Program-made: the position numbers and the translations under genes
Shown: positions 7,135-14,173 of the stretch, piece by piece
Numbering within the stretch: the first letter of the stretch is position 1
Layout of the letters: each line of letters opens with the position of its first letter
DNA from: Betaproteobacteria bacterium
GTDB lineage: Bacteria > Pseudomonadota > Gammaproteobacteria > Burkholderiales > Burkholderiaceae_C
Assembly: GCA_009919175.1 (NCBI GenBank)
Contig: RGCL01000030.1
Location: 1-32,519, forward strand
DNA: 32,519 bases
Direction of reading: 5' to 3'
The notes under the pieces: model-generated
The model's database searches: none
The model's input: only the letters and a program-made list of their open reading frames with translations
Told to the model about the DNA's origin: nothing

Positions 7135-9225
7135 GTGAGCACTCTTCATACAATTCAGAACATGGGACGTGGCAAGTTGTCGGATCTTTGGCTGGATCGT
7201 GAGCTCAGTCTCTTGGCCTTCAACGCCAGGGTGTTGACCCTTTCCGAACGCGGCGACATTCCCTTACTGGAACGATTGCGTTATTTGACCATCGTGTCCT
7301 CCAACCTCGATGAATTCTTCGAAGTCAGAGCAGCCCTGGTGGAGCCTACCAATGCCCATGGTCAGCATGTGCCCAGCTACGCCAAAGCAGCACACGAGTT
7401 GGTGGAGCGCCAATACAAAATCCTGAATCAGCATCTGATGCCCGAGCTGGCTGGCCAAGGCGTTGATTTGGTGTCCCATGGCGACCGCACTGCTGAACAA
7501 AAAGCCTGGGTCAAACAACTGTTTGAGCGAGAGATCAAGCCGCTGCTGTTGCCGGTTGTGCTCGACCCCTCGCATCCTTTTCCCCAGGTTGCCAACAAGT
7601 CGCTCAACTTCATTGTCAAACTCAGTGGGGAAGACGCGTTTGGTCGTTCCAATCGGATCGGCATCGTCAAAGTCACGCGAAACCTGCAGCGGTATTACCG
7701 CTTCCCGGCACGGTTGAGCCCCAGCGGGCGGATGCAGTTTGTATCCATCTCCAGCATCATCCGCTCGCATCTGAGAGATCTGTTCGCCGGGCGTGAAGTC
7801 AGTGACTTCTCCCAATTCAGGGTGACCCGCCATTCCGACCTGTCGGTGGACGAGGATGATGTCAAGAATCTGAGGACCGCACTGCAACAAGGCTTGGTCC
7901 ATCGCAACTACGGCCAAGCCATGCGCCTGGAAGTCTCTTATGGATGCACCGAGGAACTGGCCAGCCTGCTCATGGCGCAGTTCAACCTCGCTGAGCATGC
8001 CCTCTACCGTGTGCATGGCCCGGTCAACCTGGTTCGGTTGAGCCGGCTGATTGAACTGGTCGATCAGCCCAGATGGCTTTACCCCAGCCATGCCGCGGCC
8101 TACCCACCGGCGCTGAAAAACGCAGAGTCTTTGTTTACCCAGATTCGCAAAGGGGATGTCCTCATTCACCAGCCCTTTGAGCAGTTTGATGCCCTCATCG
8201 ACTTGCTCAAGGAGGCCGTGAACGATCCCCATGTCTTGGCGATCAAGCAAACCATTTACCGCACCGGATCAGACTCTCGCCTCATGGAGCTGCTGCAAGA
8301 AGCAGTGACACGCGGCAAGGAGGTCACCGTCGTGGTGGAGCTCAAGGCGCGCTTTGACGAAGAGGCCAACATCAATTGGTCGCAACGGCTGGAGCAAGTG
8401 GGAGCTCAGGTGGTGTATGGCGTGGTGGGCCTCAAGACGCATGCGAAATTGATGCTGATCTCGCGGCGGGAAGGCGCCAACATCCGGCGCTATGCCCACT
8501 TGTCAACGGGCAACTACAACCCGCGTACAGCCAGGCTTTACACCGATTTGTCCATGCTCACCGTGGACCCCAAGATCACCGCCGACATCGAAGCCGTGTT
8601 CAATTTATTGGCCAACCAGACCAAGTTGCCCCGGTTGAACAAATTGATTGCGGCCCCCTTTCACCTACAACGCCAACTCATTGCACACATTCAGTCCACA
8701 GCCCAAGCTGCACGATCCGGCCTTGATGCGCGCATGGTGCTGAAGATGAATGCCCTCACCGACGAAAAACTCATGTCGGCGCTGGTACAAGCCAGCCAGG
8801 ACGGTGTGAAGATTGACCTCCTTGTGCGTGGTGCTTGCATGTTGCCAGCGCAGGTCAAAGGCTTCACCGACAACGTCAGGGTCAGATCGATTGTGGGACG
8901 CTTTCTTGAACACTCCCGCGTGTTTTATTTCCGTGCCAATGGGGTGGAGACGCTCTGGCTATCGAGTGCGGACTGGATGAACCGCAACATGTTGAGGCGC
9001 ATTGAAATCGCTTGGCCTGTTGAAGATCCTCAACTGCGCCAAAGGATCATCGATGAGTGCTTGGTCGCCTACCTCCACGACACTGCCGACGCCTGGGACA
9101 TGCAAAAAGATGGCCATTACCTCAGCGTCAGGCACTTGCACAGAAAGCCCGCCAAAGGCTCAAGCCAAGCCCATCGGCACAGTGCCCAGTTGGCCTTGAT
9201 GGCCAGGCATCCATTCCTGGCGTGA
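7135..9225 (+). CDS. ppk: Polyphosphate kinase 1
   Basis: This 696-residue cytoplasmic enzyme reversibly polymerises the gamma-phosphate of ATP into polyphosphate. Length and order match PPK1: the N-terminal helical domain begins with LWLDRELSLLAFNARVL, the middle domain follows, and two phospholipase-D-like domains carry the histidines. The autophosphorylated histidine is in KTHAKLMLI (His about 436) and the second essential histidine in EHSRVFYF (His about 593), almost the same numbering as His435 and His592 of E. coli. The GTG at 7135 is used because GGGA lies about seven bases upstream; ATG at 7162 is in frame but has no ribosome-binding site. sixA follows 12 bases after the stop, and ppx is convergent beyond it, so synthesis and breakdown of polyphosphate are encoded side by side. 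Confidence 0.97.
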   Translation: MSTLHTIQNMGRGKLSDLWLDRELSLLAFNARVLTLSERGDIPLLERLRYLTIVSSNLDEFFEVRAALVEPTNAHGQHVPSYAKAAHELVERQYKILNQHLMPELAGQGVDLVSHGDRTAEQKAWVKQLFEREIKPLLLPVVLDPSHPFPQVANKSLNFIVKLSGEDAFGRSNRIGIVKVTRNLQRYYRFPARLSPSGRMQFVSISSIIRSHLRDLFAGREVSDFSQFRVTRHSDLSVDEDDVKNLRTALQQGLVHRNYGQAMRLEVSYGCTEELASLLMAQFNLAEHALYRVHGPVNLVRLSRLIELVDQPRWLYPSHAAAYPPALKNAESLFTQIRKGDVLIHQPFEQFDALIDLLKEAVNDPHVLAIKQTIYRTGSDSRLMELLQEAVTRGKEVTVVVELKARFDEEANINWSQRLEQVGAQVVYGVVGLKTHAKLMLISRREGANIRRYAHLSTGNYNPRTARLYTDLSMLTVDPKITADIEAVFNLLANQTKLPRLNKLIAAPFHLQRQLIAHIQSTAQAARSGLDARMVLKMNALTDEKLMSALVQASQDGVKIDLLVRGACMLPAQVKGFTDNVRVRSIVGRFLEHSRVFYFRANGVETLWLSSADWMNRNMLRRIEIAWPVEDPQLRQRIIDECLVAYLHDTADAWDMQKDGHYLSVRHLHRKPAKGSSQAHRHSAQLALMARHPFLA

Positions 9226-9237
9226 GGCGGTGATCCC

Positions 9238-9726
9238 ATGGATTTGATCCTCTGGCGTCATGCTGAAGCCACCTTGGCCGAGGACGGTGCAGATGATGCA
9301 TCCAGAGCCTTGACGCCCAAGGGTGAACGACAAGCCGCCCGCATTGCCCAATGGCTGGATCGTCAACTCAGCGACGGCACCCGCATCCTGTGCAGCCCCG
9401 CAAGGCGCACCGAACAAACCGCCCTGGCCTTGCAGCGCAAGTTCAAGTTTCGCGAGGAACTGGGGCCGCAGTCCAATGCAGAGGCCGTGCTGGACCTGGT
9501 GAAGTGGCACGCTGACATGACCGTCCCGCCCAAGCAGTCGATCTTGTTGGTGGGTCACCAGCCCTGGATGGGCGATGTCATCATGAGCCTCACCAAACTG
9601 CCCTCGTCTGCCTGCGCGGTGCGCAAAGCATCTGTTTGGTGGCTCAGGGCGAGAGAGAGAAACCAGCAACTGCAAATCCTCATTCATGCCGTCATCAATC
9701 CGGAGATTGTGGGCGGCCTTCAGTAG
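9238..9726 (+). CDS. sixA: SixA-type phosphohistidine phosphatase
   Basis: This 162-residue protein belongs to the histidine phosphatase superfamily. It begins with LILWRHAEA, the RHG-type motif with the catalytic histidine, followed by RALTPKGERQA, SPARRTEQTA and, in the second half, LLVGHQPWMGD, which carries the second histidine. Length and motif spacing fit SixA, which removes phosphate from histidines of phosphorelay or nitrogen-PTS proteins. It starts 12 bases after ppk with GAGG upstream, so the two are probably one transcript. The natural substrate here cannot be told from sequence. It converges with ppx, with 16 bases between stop codons. Confidence 0.9.
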   Translation: MDLILWRHAEATLAEDGADDASRALTPKGERQAARIAQWLDRQLSDGTRILCSPARRTEQTALALQRKFKFREELGPQSNAEAVLDLVKWHADMTVPPKQSILLVGHQPWMGDVIMSLTKLPSSACAVRKASVWWLRARERNQQLQILIHAVINPEIVGGLQ

Positions 9727-9742
9727 CGCAAGGACCGCAGCC

Positions 9743-11239
9743 TCAGAGCATCAGCAGTTCGAATGAGCATGAGGTCTTATCCCAGGCCTGTTGCTCCAGT
9801 TGCAGTAAATGGGTGGACTGGGGAAATTGCTCTGCCCAACCTTGAGGCAGCGTCAATGTGAAGCTCATGCGGTGGGCATGCTGGGTGAGCATGAGCGCAT
9901 CAACTTGCGGCAGGGTGCGAGCATGACAAACAATGATGGCCAAACGCAGCGAGAGCAGCAATCTGCAAAACCGCTCATCTGACCAGTCGGCATCGAGCTT
10001 GCGCAATTTGCCTTTTTGCCCAAGGATGAGCATGCCCAGCCTGTGCAATTCATCATCGCTGAATCCAAACACCTCGGCATGATCAATGATGTAAGCACCG
10101 TGTTTGTGATGGTCTGCATGGGAAATGGCGCTTCCAATTTCATGCAATTGCGCGGCCCAAGCCAATTTACGCTTGGCATCGAGGTGCTCATGCTGCGGCG
10201 CGTCTTTCACCAATTGAGCAAAGAAAAACTGAGCCACCTGATTCACGCGCTGAGCCTGCTCCTGGTCCACCATGAAACGATGAAGCAATCGCCTGACGGA
10301 TACCTCCCGCTGATCCTTGGCTTCAACATGGCGATCCAGCATGTCAAACAACAGACCCTGGCGCAAGGCACCTTGAGCGACCACGATGGTGTCAATGCCC
10401 AGCACATCCATGACGGCACGAAGCACACTGATGCCGCCGCCAATGACCGCCCTGCGGTCTTCCTTGAGGCCATCGATCTGGATGCGATCCACATGCCCCG
10501 CACGCAGCAAGCACTTGGTCAGCCAATTGAGGCCTTCGCGTGTGATTTGCGAAGCAGGCCAACCACTCGCATTGAGCACATCTGCCACCGCTCCCACAGT
10601 GCCAGATGCACCGTATACGATGTCCCAATCCGACCTCGGAAATTGACTCCATGCGTCATCCAGGATGGCCTGAGCCGCAACTTCGGCCTTGTGAAACGCT
10701 TGCGCAGAGAGCTCGCCAGACTTGAAGTGTTTGATCGACGACGACACGCTTCCCACACGGTATGAAGCGACTTGGTTGGGGGTGTAGCCAACGCCCGCAA
10801 TGACCTCTGTGGAGCGACCGCCAATGTCAATCACGAGCCTGCGCTCGACCGATTGGGGCAGCAAATGAGAAACCCCCTGATAAATCAAGCGCCCCTCTTC
10901 CATGCCCGAGATCACCTCAATGGGAAAGCCCAGGATTTGACTGCCCACCGACAAAAATTCATCACGGTTGCGGGCTTCACGCAAGGTTTGCGTGGCCACC
11001 GCCCTCACCTGGCTGGGAGGAATGCCTTGGAGCCGTTCAGAGAACCTGGCCAGACAACTCCAACCCTTCTCCATGGACGTTTGGGAGAGGATGCGGTCCT
11101 CGTCCAAGCCACTGCCCAATCGAACGGTTTCCTTGAGGTACTCAACGCGCTGGATCTGATCGTGATCCAAACGTCCGATCTCTAAACGAAAGCTATTGGA
11201 GCCCAGATCAATGGCGGCCAGCAGTTGTGAAGCAGTCAT
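9743..11239 (-). CDS. ppx: Exopolyphosphatase (Ppx/GppA family)
   Basis: This 498-residue protein starts with LLAAIDLGSNSFRLEI, the phosphate-1 motif of the Ppx/GppA branch of the ASKHA fold, followed by VATQTLREARN, GMEEGRLIYQG, VIDIGGRSTEV and YGASGTVGA. The C-terminal half (ELHEIGSAISHADHHKHG) has the HD-like domain seen in long Ppx enzymes. It hydrolyses terminal phosphate from polyphosphate, or possibly pppGpp as in GppA. Two in-frame ATGs are possible, 11257 and 11239; neither has a clear ribosome-binding site. I favour 11239 because homology begins immediately after it. A series of TGTC repeats at 11-bp spacing lies over and just upstream of the start, and a tiny ORF in the same frame ends at 11276. 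The gene converges with ppk-sixA. Confidence 0.93.
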   Translation of the reverse strand: MTASQLLAAIDLGSNSFRLEIGRLDHDQIQRVEYLKETVRLGSGLDEDRILSQTSMEKGWSCLARFSERLQGIPPSQVRAVATQTLREARNRDEFLSVGSQILGFPIEVISGMEEGRLIYQGVSHLLPQSVERRLVIDIGGRSTEVIAGVGYTPNQVASYRVGSVSSSIKHFKSGELSAQAFHKAEVAAQAILDDAWSQFPRSDWDIVYGASGTVGAVADVLNASGWPASQITREGLNWLTKCLLRAGHVDRIQIDGLKEDRRAVIGGGISVLRAVMDVLGIDTIVVAQGALRQGLLFDMLDRHVEAKDQREVSVRRLLHRFMVDQEQAQRVNQVAQFFFAQLVKDAPQHEHLDAKRKLAWAAQLHEIGSAISHADHHKHGAYIIDHAEVFGFSDDELHRLGMLILGQKGKLRKLDADWSDERFCRLLLSLRLAIIVCHARTLPQVDALMLTQHAHRMSFTLTLPQGWAEQFPQSTHLLQLEQQAWDKTSCSFELLML

Positions 11240-11278
11240 GTGACAAGCATAAGACATGCAGATGACAACTCTGTGTCA
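11235..11278 (-). promoter_or_regulatory. Tetrad of 11-bp PhoB-box-like repeats at the ppx start
   Basis: Four successive 11-bp units on the minus strand read TGACACAGAGT (11278-11268), TGTCATCTGCA (11267-11257), TGTCTTATGCT (11256-11246) and TGTCACATGAC (11245-11235). TGTC recurs three times at exactly 11-bp steps. If the first two units are the functional box, TATGCT at 11251-11246 falls ten bases after TGTCAT as a -10, and the transcript would begin at about the ATG at 11239, giving a leaderless ppx mRNA. The periodicity is observed; PhoB control and leaderless translation are inference. Confidence 0.38.
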
Positions 11279-11350
11279 GTCCGCACGGGCTTTGACCTGA
11301 GCCAATCGGCCTGGGTCGGTGAGGTCATCTGGAACGCCATTGGTGGCCAT
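11276..11350 (-). CDS. Possible 24-residue small protein or leader peptide upstream of ppx
   Basis: An ATG at 11350 is preceded by an excellent ribosome-binding site, AGGAG with four bases of spacing (AGGAGATCC then ATG). The frame runs 24 codons to TGA at 11278-11276, giving a short acidic soluble peptide beginning MATNGVPDDL. It begins 14 bases after the stop of the binding-protein/channel fusion and is in the same frame as ppx, from which it is separated by one stop codon. It may be a real small protein, a leader peptide coupled to ppx, or the remnant of a longer N-terminus. Only the ribosome-binding site and position support it. Confidence 0.4.
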   Translation of the reverse strand: MATNGVPDDLTDPGRLAQVKARAD

Positions 11351-11364
11351 GGATCTCCTATGGC

Positions 11365-13089
11365 TCAATGACCGGCACCATGACTTGCCTCTCTACTGCA
11401 AATGAATTGCGGGTACATGATGTTGAATTTGTCGATCAGCAGCCTGAAGCTGATGATGAACAAGGTGGCACCAATGATGGTCATGTACACCGGAAGAGGG
11501 GTGTATTCATAGGCATTGGCCACCACCAAGCCCAACACGATCAGAAAGCCGCCAAGGACGGCAGCCTCTTCATACAGCACGCCCTTGAAAGTGTGAGGCT
11601 CTTGGTTGATCACGATGTCACGCAGCGCACCGCCGCCCGCGCAGGTGAGCGCCGCCAGGGCTGGCACCCAATACCAAGGCATATCGGCCAGGATGGAGTA
11701 CACCGCCCCGGCCACAGCCAAGCATGAGAACCCAATGATGTCCGAATACTTTTTGACTTTCTTGAATTTGTCTTTCTGATCGGCCTTGGGGAAAAACGCG
11801 ATGATGATGGAGGCGAATAAGACCACCAGACAGATGCCCACGGGATAAGTTGGATCCTTGACGTAATAAAAGGGCAGCCGCTCGCCACCGATGATCAGGT
11901 CTCTGATGGTGCCCCCGCCAATGCCCGAGAGGAAGGCCAGAATCAATCGCCCCCACAAATCGTAGTTGCGATGGATGGCCTCCAACACACCCGAGAGCGC
12001 ATAGATGAACACCCCAAAGTAGACAAATACCTTGAACAGCGGCATGAGTGAAATGTTCTTGAGGTAATGCTTGGTGGCCACGGTGAAGGTGGGCGCAGTG
12101 CCATCTTGCTTTTGAAGCTCGTTCCAGATGCGATGAGTCCAAATCTTGTTGGGCGAGGTCTCTTCATTGAGGCCTTGCTGGATGTAACGGTCCGATTCCA
12201 GGTCCAGGGCGTTGAGATCCAGCAAACCAAATTTTTTCTGCTCAGACGGAATCAAGGTGAGCATGGTCTCCAGCCCCTTGAGTTGATGGTCTTTGTCAAA
12301 AGACTTTGAAACCGACCGCACCGATTCCAGTGACAGGGTTGGTGCTGCCCGCGTCTCGCGCCAGCCTTCTCGCAAAGCCCTCAAAAAACCCACCAATTTG
12401 GCACGAAAGGCAGGGTCATCCAGGCGCCTGGAGTCCACATAAACACCGTCGAGCAAAACGGGAATGTCAAACTTGCTGGGTTCGATCACCAGCAGGTCGC
12501 TGTAGGGCACCCCCATTTCAATGACATTGAGGTATTCGTCAAACAGCATGGAGGTGGCACATGCCACTCGTTTGTTCACCAGGTCTGAGCCATCATGCTT
12601 TTGAATCACGAACTCGACCGCATCCGGTGGCAGCGACAGCTTTTTGAGCAACTCCTCAACAAACGGTTTTTCGTCATAGCCCCACACACCGAATTTCTTC
12701 CCGGCCATGTCTTTGGGGCCGTAAACGCCGGTGCTTCTTCTGCACACCACCACATAGCCTGAGCCACTGATGATCTGTGCGATGTTGGTGATGTGATAGC
12801 CATCTGGTTTGGATGCCAGCCATGCTCCGCCCAAACCGACGATGGCGACGTCCGCTTTGCCATCCCGCAAGACCTCGCCTGCATTCATGCCCTGGCCGCC
12901 TTCAATGAGCTTGACCGATAGGCCTTCTTTCTTGAAGTGATTGCGCATCTGGGCGACATAAAACCCTGTGAACTGGCTCTGATGGATCCAAGGCAATTGC
13001 ACCTTGAGTTCAGCCAACTCTTCTTCGGCAGCTTGTGCAGCCCCAGAAAGCATGCACAACGCCAATAGCGTGGACCAAAAATGCTTCAC
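11365..13089 (-). CDS. Periplasmic NMT1/THI5-like substrate-binding domain fused to UPF0126/TRIC-type membrane domain
   Basis: This is a single 574-residue frame with two unrelated modules. Residues 1-21 form a Sec signal peptide (core FWSTLLALCMLSGAAQA). Residues about 24-300 resemble NMT1/THI5/SsuA-type ABC substrate-binding proteins: LPWIHQSQFTGFYVAQ, FKKEGLSVKLIEGG, GKADVAIVG, MAGKKFGVWG. Residues about 350-560 are hydrophobic and carry two copies of the UPF0126/TRIC repeat, each with its glycine motif: GGGTIRD (about 391-397) and GGGALRD followed by LYEEAAVLGG (about 485 onward). TRIC-type channels have an outside N-terminus, so a periplasmic binding domain ahead of the first helix is topologically sensible. 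GTG 13089 is preferred because it starts directly at the signal peptide and the region upstream is AT-rich; an in-frame ATG at 13203 would add 38 unlikely residues. No ABC permease or ATPase gene is adjacent. Ligand unknown. Confidence 0.85.
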   Translation of the reverse strand: MKHFWSTLLALCMLSGAAQAAEEELAELKVQLPWIHQSQFTGFYVAQMRNHFKKEGLSVKLIEGGQGMNAGEVLRDGKADVAIVGLGGAWLASKPDGYHITNIAQIISGSGYVVVCRRSTGVYGPKDMAGKKFGVWGYDEKPFVEELLKKLSLPPDAVEFVIQKHDGSDLVNKRVACATSMLFDEYLNVIEMGVPYSDLLVIEPSKFDIPVLLDGVYVDSRRLDDPAFRAKLVGFLRALREGWRETRAAPTLSLESVRSVSKSFDKDHQLKGLETMLTLIPSEQKKFGLLDLNALDLESDRYIQQGLNEETSPNKIWTHRIWNELQKQDGTAPTFTVATKHYLKNISLMPLFKVFVYFGVFIYALSGVLEAIHRNYDLWGRLILAFLSGIGGGTIRDLIIGGERLPFYYVKDPTYPVGICLVVLFASIIIAFFPKADQKDKFKKVKKYSDIIGFSCLAVAGAVYSILADMPWYWVPALAALTCAGGGALRDIVINQEPHTFKGVLYEEAAVLGGFLIVLGLVVANAYEYTPLPVYMTIIGATLFIISFRLLIDKFNIMYPQFICSREASHGAGH

Positions 13090-13404
13090 TTCGTTTGTCC
13101 AGTTTTTTGATGATTTGAGTTTAATTTTTTGCAATGCAACCTTCTGAAAAGGACTATTGCCAAACGCTCTGGGCAAATCCTTTGACAGCGGCTTGAAGGA
13201 CATTTCGGCGAAGATCAGTCGCGCAGACTGATGCTGCAGTCACAGTTGGGTGGCCACCTCAAACAGCGATAAAAAATCTTTTTGCCACGGGCCGTCCTGG
13301 CCCACTGCGCCAGATGGTCATCGGCTACATCCTTGCTTGCTTGCGAGGGCATACTATCCCATCACCAAGAAACGCTTGCTTGGATGCAGTCAAGGAGTAG
13401 AACG
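13090..13404. other. Divergent intergenic region with a perfect inverted repeat
   Basis: These 315 bases separate the fusion gene from the isomerase gene. The part nearest the fusion gene (about 13090-13150) is AT-rich, as expected of a promoter. A perfect 7-bp inverted repeat with 5-base centre, ATCAGTCgcgcaGACTGAT, lies at 13214-13232 and could be an operator for either gene. GGGCC and GGCCC around 13288-13302 form a short weaker hairpin. No credible gene is seen here. Confidence 0.45.
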
Positions 13405-14004
13405 ATGAGCAACAAGACCCTGGAATTCCATTTCGACTTTGTCAGCCCGGCCACCTACCTGGCGTACACCCAAGTGGATCGCATCGCGAATGAAGCGGGT
13501 GCGACGATGGTATGGCATCCCATGCTGCTCGGCGGCGTGTTCAAAGCCACGGGCAATGCCAGCCCGGTGAGCGTGCCTGCCAAAGGGCGCTGGATGCAGG
13601 CCGACCTCGCGCGGTGGGCCAAGCGCTGGGGCGCGCCCTTTGTCTTGAATCCCCATTTCCCCATCCAGACCTTGCCCCTGATGCGCGGCGCATGCGGGTT
13701 GCTCATGCACCAACCCAATGACTTCAGGCGCTATGTGGATGCCGCATTCAAGGCCATCTGGGTCGATCAGCGCAATTTGAACGATGCCGCCGAGATTGAA
13801 TCCGTGCTCACCGAGGCCGGCTTTGATCCACAGGCGTTCATGGCGCTGGCGGGAGACCCCGCCGTCAAAGCCGATTTGGTGGCGCGCACCGAGGCCTCGG
13901 TGGCCAGAGGTGCATTTGGTGCGCCCACATTCTTTGTTGGCTCGAAGATGTTTTTCGGCCAAGACAGGCTGGACTTTGTGCAAGAGGCACTGGCTAAGGG
14001 GTGA
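13405..14004 (+). CDS. 2-hydroxychromene-2-carboxylate isomerase-like protein (DsbA/GST-kappa fold)
   Basis: This 199-residue cytoplasmic protein matches the HCCA isomerase (NahD) branch of the DsbA/GST-kappa superfamily. The N-terminal FHFDFVSPATYLAY has the active-site serine in place of the DsbA cysteine, and the C-terminal GAFGAPTFFVGSKMFFGQDRLD is the conserved cis-proline and helix region. In aromatic degraders the enzyme uses glutathione to isomerise a naphthalene catabolite. No naphthalene pathway is present here, so the physiological substrate is unknown; orphan copies are common in Burkholderiales (family knowledge). The start is fixed by AAGGAG at 13392-13397, seven bases before ATG 13405. 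A longer in-frame extension back to 13282 lacks support. Confidence 0.9.
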   Translation: MSNKTLEFHFDFVSPATYLAYTQVDRIANEAGATMVWHPMLLGGVFKATGNASPVSVPAKGRWMQADLARWAKRWGAPFVLNPHFPIQTLPLMRGACGLLMHQPNDFRRYVDAAFKAIWVDQRNLNDAAEIESVLTEAGFDPQAFMALAGDPAVKADLVARTEASVARGAFGAPTFFVGSKMFFGQDRLDFVQEALAKG

Positions 14005-14039
14005 GCTGAGCGCGCTTGGTATTTGAGGGGAAGAAATAC

Positions 14040-14061
14040 GAAAGCGCCCGAGGGCGCTTTC
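14040..14061 (-). terminator. Intrinsic terminator downstream of lysC/tRNA-Ser
   Basis: GAAAGCGCCC (14040-14049) and GGGCGCTTTC (14052-14061) form a perfect 10-bp inverted repeat. On the minus strand it comes nine bases after the tRNA-Ser 3' end and is followed by a T-rich stretch (TTTCGTATTTCTT). It probably ends the long minus-strand operon; the symmetric stem may also stop transcription of the convergent isomerase gene. Confidence 0.75.
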
Positions 14062-14070
14062 TGGTTTGTC

Positions 14071-14163
14071 TGGCGGAAACGGAGGGATTCGAACCCTCGA
14101 TGGGGCTCAACACCCCATACTCCCTTAGCAGGGGAGCACCTTCGGCCTCTCGGTCACGTTTCC
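14071..14163 (-). tRNA. tRNA-Ser (anticodon GCT)
   Basis: The minus strand folds as a class II tRNA of 93 nt including an encoded CCA (complement of 14071-14073). The acceptor arm is GGAAACG with CGTTTCC, discriminator G. The anticodon loop is CTGCTAA with anticodon GCT at 14129-14127, flanked by a CTCCC/GGGAG stem. A long variable arm (TGGGG with CCCCA) and the T-loop GGTTCGAATCC identify it as serine. It lies ten bases downstream of the lysC stop on the same strand and is probably co-transcribed with it. Confidence 0.97.
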
Positions 14164-14173
14164 GTAGTGAAAA

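Noticed and set aside
13270-13305. GGGCC/GGCCC hairpin near an A/T-run as a terminator
   Set aside because: The T-run on the minus strand is separated from the stem by about ten bases and no gene ends there.
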